A program made the translations under genes and the position numbers. Below are positions 8,234 through 17,802 of a DNA stretch of 64,000 nt, one piece after another. Under the pieces are notes generated by a model. It was given only the letters and a program-made list of their open reading frames with translations. It did no database searches and was not told the origin of the DNA. The stretch comes from Pseudoxanthomonas sp. Root630 (GTDB taxonomy: Bacteria; Pseudomonadota; Gammaproteobacteria; Xanthomonadales; Xanthomonadaceae). How positions within the stretch are numbered: the stretch's first letter is position 1; each line of letters opens with the position of its first letter. Location of the stretch: NCBI RefSeq assembly GCF_001427585.1, contig NZ_LMGY01000015.1:232683-296682 (forward strand), in the 5' to 3' direction.

Positions 8234-11200
8234 TTACCGGCCGGTCTGGAACATCAACTGCAGCGCGTTGTCGCGCTGGTCGCTGCTGCCCACCACGCCG
8301 CGGTAGTCGACCTGCAGCGAATAGGCGCCGAAGTCGAACAACACGCCCAGCCCCAGCATGAACCGGCTGCGGTCGTAACCGCTCACCGAGGTCGCGTAGG
8401 TCGGGCCCAGGAGGTCCGCGTACTGCATGAACGTGCGGCTGTCCGCGGTGAAGTCGTGCTGGTACTCGAAGCGGACCTGCGGCGAGAACGCACCCCAGGT
8501 GGCGCTGCGGCGGAACGCCATGCGCAGGCCGAGGTTGCCGGTGGTGGTGTCGACGTCCTGCTCGCCGTAGGTCAGCGCGTAGGTGGGGTCGCCGCTTTCG
8601 GTGTACGGATCCAGCGTCGCCCGCATCGCATCCAGTCGTGCGTACGGCGTCAGCTGGGCCGTGCCGCGCGTGAAGTCGCTGCCCACGGAGATGGACGCGA
8701 ACCACTGGTCGCCATCGCGCGAGCCGCGGACCAGTGCCTCATTGGTGGTGACGAAGCGTTCCAGGTCGTACGACAGGCGCTGGAAGCCGACCAGGCCATC
8801 GACGAACAGGCGCTCGCCAGGCTGGTAGCTGGCATACATCGCCAGCGTCCACGCCTTGCCATCCAACTGGGTGCCGTTGTCGCCGATCGAGGTGCTGTCC
8901 TGGCCGTAACCCAGGCCGAGGCCGGCCACCAGGTCGGGATGGAAGCGACGATCCGCACCGGCACTCACGCCTTCGGTTTCGAAATCCAGGCTGTTGCGGC
9001 CCGAGCGACCATCGAAGTTGCCCGACCGCAGCGTGCCGCCCGTCCAGAAGCCGAACGCGGATGCATCCGCCTGTGCCGCCGTCCCCTCCTCATCCGGACT
9101 GGCGCCGCCGGACAGGCGCGGTTGGCCCGTGGCATCGCGTCGGGCATCGGCGGCGCGTTCGCGCGCGGCGGTGCCGCAGGCATCCATGTCGGTGTACGCA
9201 CGGTTGTCCGGGCACTGCTCGCGCGTGGTGAACGACAGCCCATTGCGCGAGCCGCCGGACTTCGCCCCGCCGTGCAGCTGTTCCAGACGCTGCTGGAAGT
9301 TGGTGATCTGCCCGGTGGCGAAGCGACGCGTCGCCTCGGCCTGCGCATCCAGCAACCCGCGGACTTCCGGGTCCTGCGTCGGATCCGGTCGCGAGATCAC
9401 GTTGAACGCGTACGTCCGCGTTCCGCTGAAGCCCAGCGCATCGGTGGCGCGGATGGTGATGTTGAACAGGCCGGTCGCCGTCGGCGTGCCCGACAGCACG
9501 CCAGCGCCGGTCAGGGTCATGCCGGCCGGCAGTGCGCCCGCATCCACGGCGAACGTGTACGGCGCCGTGCCGCCGCGCGCGGACAGGGTTTCGTCGTAGG
9601 CGACGGACTGCAGGGCTTCCGGCAGCGTTTCCGGATCCACCACGATCGTCGGCGCCGAGACGGCCAGCGTGTAATCGCGGGTGATGGTGGCGGCGGTGCC
9701 GGTCGTGCTGTCCGTGGCGGTGACGCTGAAGTCGAAGTTGCCCGCCTGCGTCGGCGTGCCCGACACCTGGCCGGTGGATGCATTCAACGCCACGCCCGTG
9801 GGCAGGGTGCCGGCGCTCAGGCTGTACTGGTAAGGCGCGATGCCGCCCGAGGCGACGAACGCCTGCGTGTACGCGACGCCGGCGGTGGCACCGGCAACGG
9901 CGTCCGGTGTCATCGACAGCGCAGGCACCTGCACCTGCAGGGTGTAGGTCGCGGTCGTGGTGGCCGGGATGCCCGTTGTGCTGTCGGTCACTGTCACGGT
10001 CACCGTGAAGTTGCCGGACTGGGTCGGCGTGCCACTGAAGCGCAGCGTGGCGGGATCGAACGCCAGTCCGGTCGGCAGTGCGCCGGTGAGCGTGGTCGTG
10101 TAAGGCGCGATGCCGCCCGTGAGCGTCAGCGCCTGGCTGTAGGCGACGCCTGCCGTGGCATTCGGCAACGCGCCTGCGGCCGGGGACAGCGTCAGCGTGG
10201 GCGTGGCCACCACCAGCGCATAGCCCGCGGTGACCGTCTGGCCGTGCGTATCGGTGGCGGTGAACGACACGTTGAACGTACCGGCCTGGGTCGGTGTACC
10301 CGACAGCACGCCCGCACCGGACAGCGACAGGCCGGCGGGCAGGGCGCCCGAGGTCAGCGTGAACGCATACGGTCCGACGCCGCCCGTGGCGGACAGGGTC
10401 TGGCTGTACGCCAGGCCTGCCGTCGTCGAGGGCAGCGTGGAGGGTGCGATCGTCAGTGCCGGCGTGGGCACGTTGATGACGTAGTTCTGCGCGATCGAGA
10501 ACGGCGCACCGGCACCCGTCAGCACCGTGTCGGTGGCGGTGATCGTGACCGGATAGCTGCCCGGCACGGTCGGCGTGCCCGACAGCGTGTTGCCGGTGAA
10601 CGTCACGCCCGCCGGCAATGCGCCGGTCAGTGCATAGGTGTACGGCCCCGGGCTGCCGCCCGCGGTGAAGGTCTGCGAATACGCTGCGCCGTAGGCCGCG
10701 GTCAGCGTGCCGGCGGCCGGCGTCATCGTCAGTACCGGTGCCGCGAGGGTGACGGTGTAGCCGCGGCTGCCGGTCTGGCCGTTGGCATCGGTCGCGGTGA
10801 CGGTGAAGTTGAACGTGCCGACCTGGTAGCTGGTGCCGGTCAGCGCGCCTGCCGTGGACAGGGTGATGCCGCCGGGCAGCGCGCCCGCCGTCACCGCCAT
10901 GCTGTACGGGGCAACGCCGCCCGAGACCGTCACGGTCTGCGCATACGCCGTGCCCGCCGTGGGGTTGGGCAGCGTCGCCGGGCTGACGGTGATGGTCGGC
11001 GCGGAGACGTTGATCGTGTAGCTCTGCGCGATCGAGAACGGAGCGCCCACGCCCGTGACGAAGGTGTCGGTGGCGGTGATCGTGACCGGATAGGTACCCG
11101 GTGCCGTCGGCGTGCCCGACAGCGTGTTGCCGGTGAACGTCACGCCGGCCGGCAGCGCGCCGGTCAGTGCATAGGTGTACGGCCCCGGGCTGCCGCCCGC

Positions 11201-14200
11201 GGTGAAGGTCTGCGAATACGCCGCCCCGTAGGTCGCGCTCAGCGAGCCGGCGGCCGGCGTCATCGTCAATACCGGTGCCGCGAGGGTGATGGTGTAGCCG
11301 CGGCTGCCGGTCTGGCCGTTGGCATCGGTCGCGGTGACGGTGAAGTTGAACGTGCCGATAGCGCTGGGCGTACCGGACAGCGCGCCGCTGTTGGACAGGG
11401 TCATGCCGGTCGGCAGTGCGCCGGCGGTCACCGCGAAGCCGTAAGGCGCCACGCCGCCCGCGGCCGTCACGGTCTGCGCATACGCCGTGCCCGCGGTGGC
11501 GTTGGGCAGCGTCGCCGGGCTGACGGTGATGGTCGGCGCGGAGACATTGAGGATGTAGTTCTGCGCGACGGAGAACGGCGCGCCGGTGCCGGTCGAGCCG
11601 GTGTCGGTGGCGGTGATCGTGATCGCGTAGCTACCCGGCGCCGTCGGCGTGCCCGACAGCGTATCGCCCGTAAACGTCACGCCGGCCGGCAGGGTGCCCA
11701 GGACCGCGTACGTATACGGGCCCGTGCCGCCCGCGGCAGTGAATGTCTGCGAGTACGGCACGCCGTACGCAGGGTTGAGCGCACCCGAGGCGGGCGTCAT
11801 CGTCAGCGCGGGTGCGGACACCGTGAGCGTGAATGCCTGGCCCACCGTGTACGGCCCGTTGCCGGTGCTGCTGTCCGTGGCGGACACGTTGAGGTTGAAG
11901 CTGCCGGCCTGGGTCGGCGTGCCCGAGATCGTCACCGTGTTCGCGGTGGTGCCGGTGATGCTCACGCCGGCCGGCAGGTTGGTCACCTGATGGCCCGACC
12001 ACGGCTGTGCGCCACCATTGAAGGTGAAGGTCTGCGTATACGGCGCGGCGATGCTGGCCGCGAAGCCACCGGCGGCGGTGATCGTGACCACCGGGTCCTG
12101 CACGGTGATCGTGACCGTTGCGGGCGACGACGTGCCACCGCTGTTGGTCGCGGTGTAGGTGAAGCTGTCCGGACCGGCGTAGCCGGCATTCGGCTGGTAG
12201 GTGATCGTGGTGCCGCTGACGGAGGCGGTGCCGTTGCCTGGCGCGGAGCCGATCGCGACCGAGACCGCGGCGCCGCCGCCGAGGCTGAGCGGCACGTTGG
12301 TGGCCGGCGCGTCGTAAGCGACGGTCAGCGACGAGTTGGTGGCGGTCGGGGCCACGTCGATCACGGTGATCGCGTAACCCTGTTGCGCCGAGTACGGACC
12401 GCTGCCGGTGCTGCCGTCGGTCGCGGTGATGGTGAAGTTGAAGGTCCCCAGCCCGGTCGGCGTGCCGGTGATGGCACCGGTCGCGGCGTTGAGCGTCAGG
12501 CCAGGCGGCAGTGCGCCCGCGGTCGCCGCATAGCTGTACGGCGTGGTGCCGCCGGAAGCGGGATTGAGGCTGGTCGAATAGGCCGCGCCCAGCGTGCCGC
12601 CCGGCAGCGCCGTCGCCGGCAGCGTGATCGTCGGCGGAGCGATGACCAGCGTATACGCCTGGTTGCCGGAGAACGGACCCGGGAACGGGCTGCTGTCGGT
12701 CGCGGTGATCGTGAAGTTGACGGCGCCACCGGCGGTCGGCGTGCCGGTGATGGTGCCGACGGGCGACAGACTCAGGCCGGCCGGCAGGGTGCCGGCGGTG
12801 ACGGCGTAGGTGTACGGCGCGGTGCCGCCGCTGGCGGTGATCGTCTGGCTGTATGCCGTGGCGACCGTGCCGTTCGGGATCGTGGCCGGGTTGACGGTCA
12901 CCGGGACATCGTCGTTGGTGATCGTGCCCACGCCCTGGCTGTCGGCGATCGTCGCGTTGGCCGCCGCGCTGAGGTTCACGAAGAAGGTCTCGTTGGCCTC
13001 GGGCACCAGTTCGCCGTTCACCAGCACGGTGATCGTCTGCGTGGTGGCGCCCGGCGCGAAGCTCAGCGTACCGCTGCTCGCGGTGTAGTCGGCGGGGGCG
13101 ATCGCGGTGCCGTCGGCGGTCGCGTAGTTGACGGTGACGGCCTGGCCACTGGCGGCGCTGAGCGTGACGGTGAAGACGGCACTCGTCGTACCGGCATTGC
13201 CTTCGACCACGCTGACGTCATTGATCGACAGGCTCGGCGCCGGATCGTCGTTGGTGATCGTACCCACGCCCTGGCCGTCGGCCACGACCGCGCCGGTCAC
13301 GTTGGTGACGTTGACGAAGAAGGTCTCGCTCGGTTCGTTCAGCGCGTCGCCGTTGACCTGCACGGTGAAGTTGTAGGTGCTGCTGCCGGCCGGAATGGTC
13401 TGCGCCGTGAGGCTGCTGGCCACGTAATCGACGCCCGCCGTCGCGGTGCCGTTGGCGGTGGCGATATCGAAGGTCGTGCCGCCCGGGCCGGCGGGGGCGC
13501 TCAGGCTGACCGTGAAGGTGAAGTTGGTGGTACCGGCGTTGCCCTCGTTCTGGGTGACGTCGTTGATCGACAGCGTCGGCAGGTCATCGTTGAGGATGGT
13601 TCCGGTCGCGCTGTTCGGCACGCCGACGGTATAGCCGGCGCCCGCGTTCAGCGTGAGCACCACGGTCTCGTCCGCTTCGATGGTCGCATCGGCGGTCGGG
13701 TTGACCGTGACCGTGCCGGTGGTGCTGCCAGCGGCGATGACCAGCGGCGAAGTGACGGCCGCGTAGTCGGTGCCGGATGTCGCGGTGCCGCTCACGGTGA
13801 AGTTCACCGAGGTGGCGCTCAGCGGTGCCTGGTTGAGCGTGATGGTGTAGACGAGGTTCGGCGCGCCGTCCTCGGACACCGACGCCGGCGCCACGCTGAT
13901 CGAGGCGCTCGGCACGTCGTCGTTGAGGATCGTGCCGCTGACGCTGGAAGGCGTGCCGACGGTGTAGCCGGTGCCGGCCGCAACCGTCAGGATCACCGTC
14001 TCGTTCGCTTCGACAGTGGCGTCGACGGTCGGATCGATGGTGATCGTCGCCGTGGTGGCACCGGCGGGGATGGTGACGGCGGCGACGCTACCGGTGTAGT
14101 CGATGCCGGCCGTCGCGGTACCGCCGGTGGTGATGTTCACCACGGTCGGCGACGAGAGATTGAGGCTGCGCGTGACCGTGTAGACCAGATTGGTGGCGCC

Positions 14201-15208
14201 GTCTTCGCTGACGCTGGCAGGCGATACCGCGATGGAGACGCTCGGCGGCGGACTGACCGTCAGCGTATAGCTCTCGAGTTCGAAATAGCTGCCCGGCCCG
14301 GTGCTCGCATCGGTGACGCGCAGGGTGACCGGATAGTTGCCGGGTGCGGCCGCGGTGGTGCCGCTGACCTCACCGGCGGTGGAAACACTGATGCCGGCCG
14401 GGAACGAGCCCGTTTCCAGCTGGTACGTATGCGGCGCGACGCCGCCGGTGGTCGACAGTGTCTGCGAGAACGCGACGCCCTGGATGGCGGTGCCCGCCGA
14501 CGTGCTCAGGGTCAGCGACGGGTTCTGGACGCTGCCGGTGTAACCCTTGTCGACGAACAGGGCGGTCGGTGCAGTGGCGTCCGTGGAGCGCACACTGAAG
14601 CTGTAGCTACCGCGTTGCGTGGGCGTGCCGCTCAACACGCCGCCGCTGCTCAGTGACAGGCCTGCGGGCAGCACGCCGCTCTGCAGCGTGTAGTTGTACG
14701 GCGCAACACCACCCGAGGAGGTGAGCGTCTGCGCGAACGCTGTGCCGGCGGTCAGCGTCGGCAGGGTGGCGGGGGAGACCGTGATGGGTGACGCCGACGG
14801 GGTGATGGTGATCGTCACCTGTACGTCGCCGTCGCCGGTCAGCGAGCCATCGCTGAACTCGAAGACATCGGTCGAACCGATGCCGGTGGAGCCGTTATGG
14901 CTGTAGTCCAGCAGCCATTGGCCACCGGATTCCCGGAGGCTGGCGGTGCCGTGATTCTCGAAGTCCGGGGCACCGAAACTGCCGCCGTCGATGGGCCCTA
15001 TGCCGCCGAATCCGCTGGCGAATTCGCAATCGGTGACATTGATCGTGACCGAGCCGCCGCTCGAAACCGTCGCCGTCTGGGCTGGACATTCCGACGACGT
15101 GTGCTGGGCCTTGGCCGCGTCCGGCAACAAGAGGGCCACGCAGGCGAACAACAGCGTGGCAACGAGCGAGCGCGTCCTGCGCGCAGCATGACCGATAACG
15201 ACCGACAT
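8234..15208 (-). CDS. Giant Ig-like/Calx-beta autotransporter adhesin
   Basis: A 2324-residue surface protein. Residues 1-34 form a Sec signal ending AAKA. Two cadherin-like He_PIG domains follow (~130-320), then four Calx-beta domains each closing with NDD (~325-770), then two more He_PIG units. Next is a Big_9-like domain (~955-1035) and about ten further He_PIG repeats (~1040-1940) with the recurring phrase LPAGxxxxxxxLSGTPT. A linker with a short coiled segment leads to a C-terminal 12-strand-type autotransporter barrel (~2050-2324). This architecture is that of a self-secreted adhesin with Ca-binding repeats. The start was set at 15208 because AAGGGG lies 8 bases upstream and the signal peptide then begins correctly; an ATG at 15364 is open but gives no signal. 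A 537-bp internal repeat is described separately. Confidence 0.88.
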   Translation of the reverse strand: MSVVIGHAARRTRSLVATLLFACVALLLPDAAKAQHTSSECPAQTATVSSGGSVTINVTDCEFASGFGGIGPIDGGSFGAPDFENHGTASLRESGGQWLLDYSHNGSTGIGSTDVFEFSDGSLTGDGDVQVTITITPSASPITVSPATLPTLTAGTAFAQTLTSSGGVAPYNYTLQSGVLPAGLSLSSGGVLSGTPTQRGSYSFSVRSTDATAPTALFVDKGYTGSVQNPSLTLSTSAGTAIQGVAFSQTLSTTGGVAPHTYQLETGSFPAGISVSTAGEVSGTTAAAPGNYPVTLRVTDASTGPGSYFELESYTLTVSPPPSVSIAVSPASVSEDGATNLVYTVTRSLNLSSPTVVNITTGGTATAGIDYTGSVAAVTIPAGATTATITIDPTVDATVEANETVILTVAAGTGYTVGTPSSVSGTILNDDVPSASISVAPASVSEDGAPNLVYTITLNQAPLSATSVNFTVSGTATSGTDYAAVTSPLVIAAGSTTGTVTVNPTADATIEADETVVLTLNAGAGYTVGVPNSATGTILNDDLPTLSINDVTQNEGNAGTTNFTFTVSLSAPAGPGGTTFDIATANGTATAGVDYVASSLTAQTIPAGSSTYNFTVQVNGDALNEPSETFFVNVTNVTGAVVADGQGVGTITNDDPAPSLSINDVSVVEGNAGTTSAVFTVTLSAASGQAVTVNYATADGTAIAPADYTASSGTLSFAPGATTQTITVLVNGELVPEANETFFVNLSAAANATIADSQGVGTITNDDVPVTVNPATIPNGTVATAYSQTITASGGTAPYTYAVTAGTLPAGLSLSPVGTITGTPTAGGAVNFTITATDSSPFPGPFSGNQAYTLVIAPPTITLPATALPGGTLGAAYSTSLNPASGGTTPYSYAATAGALPPGLTLNAATGAITGTPTGLGTFNFTITATDGSTGSGPYSAQQGYAITVIDVAPTATNSSLTVAYDAPATNVPLSLGGGAAVSVAIGSAPGNGTASVSGTTITYQPNAGYAGPDSFTYTATNSGGTSSPATVTITVQDPVVTITAAGGFAASIAAPYTQTFTFNGGAQPWSGHQVTNLPAGVSITGTTANTVTISGTPTQAGSFNLNVSATDSSTGNGPYTVGQAFTLTVSAPALTMTPASGALNPAYGVPYSQTFTAAGGTGPYTYAVLGTLPAGVTFTGDTLSGTPTAPGSYAITITATDTGSTGTGAPFSVAQNYILNVSAPTITVSPATLPNATAGTAYAQTVTAAGGVAPYGFAVTAGALPTGMTLSNSGALSGTPSAIGTFNFTVTATDANGQTGSRGYTITLAAPVLTMTPAAGSLSATYGAAYSQTFTAGGSPGPYTYALTGALPAGVTFTGNTLSGTPTAPGTYPVTITATDTFVTGVGAPFSIAQSYTINVSAPTITVSPATLPNPTAGTAYAQTVTVSGGVAPYSMAVTAGALPGGITLSTAGALTGTSYQVGTFNFTVTATDANGQTGSRGYTVTLAAPVLTMTPAAGTLTAAYGAAYSQTFTAGGSPGPYTYALTGALPAGVTFTGNTLSGTPTVPGSYPVTITATDTVLTGAGAPFSIAQNYVINVPTPALTIAPSTLPSTTAGLAYSQTLSATGGVGPYAFTLTSGALPAGLSLSGAGVLSGTPTQAGTFNVSFTATDTHGQTVTAGYALVVATPTLTLSPAAGALPNATAGVAYSQALTLTGGIAPYTTTLTGALPTGLAFDPATLRFSGTPTQSGNFTVTVTVTDSTTGIPATTTATYTLQVQVPALSMTPDAVAGATAGVAYTQAFVASGGIAPYQYSLSAGTLPTGVALNASTGQVSGTPTQAGNFDFSVTATDSTTGTAATITRDYTLAVSAPTIVVDPETLPEALQSVAYDETLSARGGTAPYTFAVDAGALPAGMTLTGAGVLSGTPTATGLFNITIRATDALGFSGTRTYAFNVISRPDPTQDPEVRGLLDAQAEATRRFATGQITNFQQRLEQLHGGAKSGGSRNGLSFTTREQCPDNRAYTDMDACGTAARERAADARRDATGQPRLSGGASPDEEGTAAQADASAFGFWTGGTLRSGNFDGRSGRNSLDFETEGVSAGADRRFHPDLVAGLGLGYGQDSTSIGDNGTQLDGKAWTLAMYASYQPGERLFVDGLVGFQRLSYDLERFVTTNEALVRGSRDGDQWFASISVGSDFTRGTAQLTPYARLDAMRATLDPYTESGDPTYALTYGEQDVDTTTGNLGLRMAFRRSATWGAFSPQVRFEYQHDFTADSRTFMQYADLLGPTYATSVSGYDRSRFMLGLGVLFDFGAYSLQVDYRGVVGSSDQRDNALQLMFQTGR
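10470..11810 (-). repeat. 537-bp in-frame tandem repeat inside the adhesin gene
   Basis: A two-domain unit of 179 codons is repeated about 2.5 times. Landmark blocks beginning tacgg fall at 10641, 11178 and 11715, exactly 537 bp apart. Copies one and two are nearly identical over long stretches, with clustered differences, as expected from recent duplication and gene conversion. Each unit encodes two He_PIG domains. The repeat length is a multiple of three, so loss or gain by recombination would keep the frame. Confidence 0.85.
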
Positions 15209-15483
15209 GATGTGATTCCCCTTGAAAACCGACTTGCGATTCCGCCCCCGACAGGGCGCGCGCATGAACTCGATGGAAGGCGACCAGATCCCGCGCCGTC
15301 GTGGACCCCGACTACCGACGGCCTGGCGCAATTCCCCTACATCATTTGAGCAGAACCCGTCCATCGGGGGAAGCCCAACCTGCGATCGCGATCACCCCGA
15401 GGGGTTGCCGGCGCCGCGAATGGCGTTCACAGTACGCAACGCGGCGCATCGGGGCGCCGCGCTCACCACCTTGGGGAAGGTCC
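15209..15483. other. Divergent intergenic region, adhesin and tail-collar cassette
   Basis: 275 bp separate the divergent starts of the adhesin gene and the first tail-collar gene. It must hold both promoters, but I could not pick out convincing -35/-10 pairs. A hairpin (GCGGCGC / GCGCCGC, 15441-15460) lies just upstream of the ribosome site of the tail-collar gene. Confidence 0.4.
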
Positions 15484-16029
15484 ATGAGCGAGTTCTTCAT
15501 CGGGCAGGTCATGATGGCCGGCTTCGGATTCGCGCCGAGGTACTGGGCGCTGTGCAATGGGCAGCAGCTGGCGATCGCGCAGAACCAGGCGCTGTTCTCC
15601 CTGCTGGGAACACAATACGGTGGCAATGGCGTGACAACGTTCGCGCTGCCCGACCTGCGCAGCCGTACGCCGGTGGGCTATGCCTCGTCGGTGGATCCCG
15701 GATGGCAGCCGCCGTCGGTGCAGATCGGCCAGGTGGGCGGCACGGAGAACGTCACCCTGCTGTCCAGCAACCTGCCTTCGCACGGCCATTCGATGAATGC
15801 CACGACGACGAGCGGCAACAACCGCATTCCTTCCGGACGCCTGTTCGGCACCAGTGCGAGCACCGCCACGGCGCCCAACCTGTATGCCCCGAGCGGTGGC
15901 GCACTCGTCGCGCAGAATCCGCAAACCGTCGCGGCCGCCGGCGCAACACAGCCGCACAGCAACGTGCAGCCTTACACCACCATCAATTTCTGCATCGCCC
16001 TGCAGGGGATATTCCCCTCGCGCAACTGA
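15484..16029 (+). CDS. Phage tail-collar domain protein 1 (MdpB-like)
   Basis: A 181-residue protein with the tail-collar fold. The N-terminal part reads GQVMMAGFGFAPRYWALCNG, then LFSLLGTQYGGNGVTTFALPDLRSR; the C-terminus closes with the IALQGIFP motif shared by the next two genes. The family includes microcystin-dependent protein MdpB and tail-fibre collar domains; its function outside phages is not settled. A GGGGAAGG ribosome site precedes the ATG. No phage structural, lysis or integrase genes are nearby. Confidence 0.85.
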   Translation: MSEFFIGQVMMAGFGFAPRYWALCNGQQLAIAQNQALFSLLGTQYGGNGVTTFALPDLRSRTPVGYASSVDPGWQPPSVQIGQVGGTENVTLLSSNLPSHGHSMNATTTSGNNRIPSGRLFGTSASTATAPNLYAPSGGALVAQNPQTVAAAGATQPHSNVQPYTTINFCIALQGIFPSRN

Positions 16030-16074
16030 GGCCGTTCCCGTGCAGCGGTTCCAGAACTTCCGGAGAGTGCATCC

Positions 16075-16605
16075 ATGAGCCAACCCTATGTAGGCGAAAT
16101 CCGCATGTTCGGGTTCAGCCGTGTCCCGAATGGCTGGTTTGCGTGTGATGGCGGCCTGCGGTCGATCGCGGAGTACGAGGTGCTCTTCACCCTGATCGGC
16201 ACCACGTACGGCGGGGATGGCCAAAGCACGTTCGGCGTTCCCGACTTGCGCGGCAGGTTGCCCATCCACCAGGGCCAGGGGCCCGGGTTGAGCAGCTATG
16301 TCATCGGGCAGATGTCGGGCAGCGAGCAGGTCACGCTGACCACCAACCAGATGCCCGCCCACACGCACACGCTGGTGGCGACCACCGCAGCGGCCACGGC
16401 GCTTTCGCCAGGGCCCACGCTGCTGCCGGGTGCCGTCAGCGGCGACACCTTCTATGCCACGGACATCACCGGTGCGACGCCGGTGGCGATGTCGGCGCAG
16501 AGCGTGTCGTCCAGCGGCGGAAGCCAGCCGCACGAAAACTGCATGCCCACCCTGACGGTGCAGTACTGCATCGCCTGGGCGGGTATTTTTCCGTCGCAGG
16601 CCTGA
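16075..16605 (+). CDS. Phage tail-collar domain protein 2
   Basis: A 176-residue paralogue of its neighbours, starting MSQPYVGEIRMFGFSRVPNG and continuing with LFTLIGTTYGGDGQSTFGVPDLRGR. It has PAHTHTL at the centre and QYCIAWAGIFP at the end. The central region (~100-150) differs most from the other two copies, as expected if that part sets specificity. It lies 45 bp after copy 1 with a GGAGAG ribosome site. Confidence 0.85.
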   Translation: MSQPYVGEIRMFGFSRVPNGWFACDGGLRSIAEYEVLFTLIGTTYGGDGQSTFGVPDLRGRLPIHQGQGPGLSSYVIGQMSGSEQVTLTTNQMPAHTHTLVATTAAATALSPGPTLLPGAVSGDTFYATDITGATPVAMSAQSVSSSGGSQPHENCMPTLTVQYCIAWAGIFPSQA

Positions 16606-16697
16606 GCCCGCAATCGCGAAGAACCCTTCCCATCACGCCATGCCGGCGCAGCCGCCGCCCCGACGGGCGCGCGCTTCCCGGGCGGAGGATCCAGACC

Positions 16698-17237
16698 ATG
16701 ACCGAACCCTTTGTTGGCCAGATCCAGCCGTTTGGATTCAACTTCAATCCACGCGGTTGGGCGTTCTGCAACGGCGCCACGCTGCCGATCCAGCAGAACA
16801 CCGCGCTGTTCGCGCTGCTCGGCACGCAGTACGGAGGCAACGGGCAGACGACGTTCCAGCTCCCCAACCTCGCCGGTCGCGCAGGCTGCCAGCAGGGCAA
16901 CGGGAACGGCCTCACGCCGCGCACCATCGGTGAGACCTTCGGCGTCAACACGGTCACCCTCACCCAGCAGGAAATGCCGAGCCACACGCATGGCATCAAT
17001 GCCTACGTGCAGAACGACACAAGCAGGCGCGGCGGTGCTCCGGTCACCAATGGCGGGCTCTCGCTACCGGGGGCGACCACTTCGCGTCCCTTCGTGGCGG
17101 TCGCGCCCACCACCACCTTCGCGCCGACCATGCTGCAACCGAACGCGGGAGGGGGGCTGCCGCACGCGAACCAGCAGCCGTATCTCGGCCTGAATTTCAG
17201 CATCGCCTTGCAGGGCATCTTCCCCTCCTTCTCCTGA
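16698..17237 (+). CDS. Phage tail-collar domain protein 3
   Basis: A 179-residue third paralogue, starting MTEPFVGQIQPFGFNFNPRG and continuing with LFALLGTQYGGNGQTTFQLPNLAGR, then PSHTHGI and the NFSIALQGIFP ending. It is closer to copy 1 than to copy 2 in the first 60 residues. GGCGGAGG sits about 10 bases before the ATG. Its stop codon is one base away from the start of the acetyltransferase gene, suggesting coupled translation. Confidence 0.85.
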   Translation: MTEPFVGQIQPFGFNFNPRGWAFCNGATLPIQQNTALFALLGTQYGGNGQTTFQLPNLAGRAGCQQGNGNGLTPRTIGETFGVNTVTLTQQEMPSHTHGINAYVQNDTSRRGGAPVTNGGLSLPGATTSRPFVAVAPTTTFAPTMLQPNAGGGLPHANQQPYLGLNFSIALQGIFPSFS

Positions 17238-17238
17238 C

Positions 17239-17802
17239 ATGGGCGGCCCGTTGCCAGGGGCGCCCGGCGACTTCCCGGCGGCACGCACCGGCGTGCCGGG
17301 GGCGTTCGATGTCCTTGCCGCGACTGGCGTGCACCTGCGCGGCCTGCGAGCGGACGACCTGCCCTGGCTGCGCGATCTGTATGCGACCACGCGCGAAGAA
17401 GAGATGGCGCCCGTGCCCTGGCCCGCCGCGCACAAGCGTGCGTTCCTCGACCAGCAGTTCGAGGCGCAACACCGGCACTACCTGCAGGTCTATGCGGATG
17501 CGGACTTCCTCGCCGTGTGCGACGTGCGCGGCCTGCTGGGGCGGCTCTACCTCCGGCGCGGCGCTCCGGACCACCTGATCGTGGACGTCAGCCTGTTTCC
17601 CGCAGCGCGCGGTCGCGGGCTCGGCACGGCGCTGATCCTGGCGGCGCAGCAGGACGCAGCCGCACAGGGCCGCGGCATGACCTTGCACGTGTTGCAGCAG
17701 AACCCGGCCGCGCGGCGGCTCTACGAGCGCCTGGGATTCGTCGCCGGCGCGAGCGCCGCTTCCTACGTGAGGATGGACTGGCGCGCGGCGCCCGTCAGTT
17801 GA
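17239..17802 (+). CDS. GNAT family acetyltransferase
   Basis: A 187-residue GNAT protein. AARGRGLGTALILAAQQDA is motif A with the acetyl-CoA pyrophosphate loop, and NPAARRLYERLGF is the typical C-terminal motif. The first 25 residues are Gly/Pro-rich, so the true start could be slightly downstream, but the ATG one base after the previous stop favours coupling. The substrate is unknown. The position, directly after three tail-collar genes, suggests it modifies one of those proteins or a linked peptide; that is inference. It overlaps the convergent next gene by 8 bp. Confidence 0.8.
   Translation: MGGPLPGAPGDFPAARTGVPGAFDVLAATGVHLRGLRADDLPWLRDLYATTREEEMAPVPWPAAHKRAFLDQQFEAQHRHYLQVYADADFLAVCDVRGLLGRLYLRRGAPDHLIVDVSLFPAARGRGLGTALILAAQQDAAAQGRGMTLHVLQQNPAARRLYERLGFVAGASAASYVRMDWRAAPVS

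Noticed and set aside
6236..14656. 8.4-kb open frame on the plus strand opposite uppP, the amine oxidase and the adhesin
   Set aside because: Its translation is Arg/Gly/Ala low-complexity sequence and it runs antisense through three well-supported genes. GC-rich repeats lacking stop codons in the opposite frame explain it.
15209..15364. N-terminal extension of the adhesin from the ATG at 15364
   Set aside because: It would put 52 Arg-rich residues before the signal peptide; the ATG at 15208 has a good ribosome site.
15484..17237. Prophage remnant
   Set aside because: Only tail-collar domains are phage-like; no capsid, terminase, lysis, integrase or attachment sites are seen.
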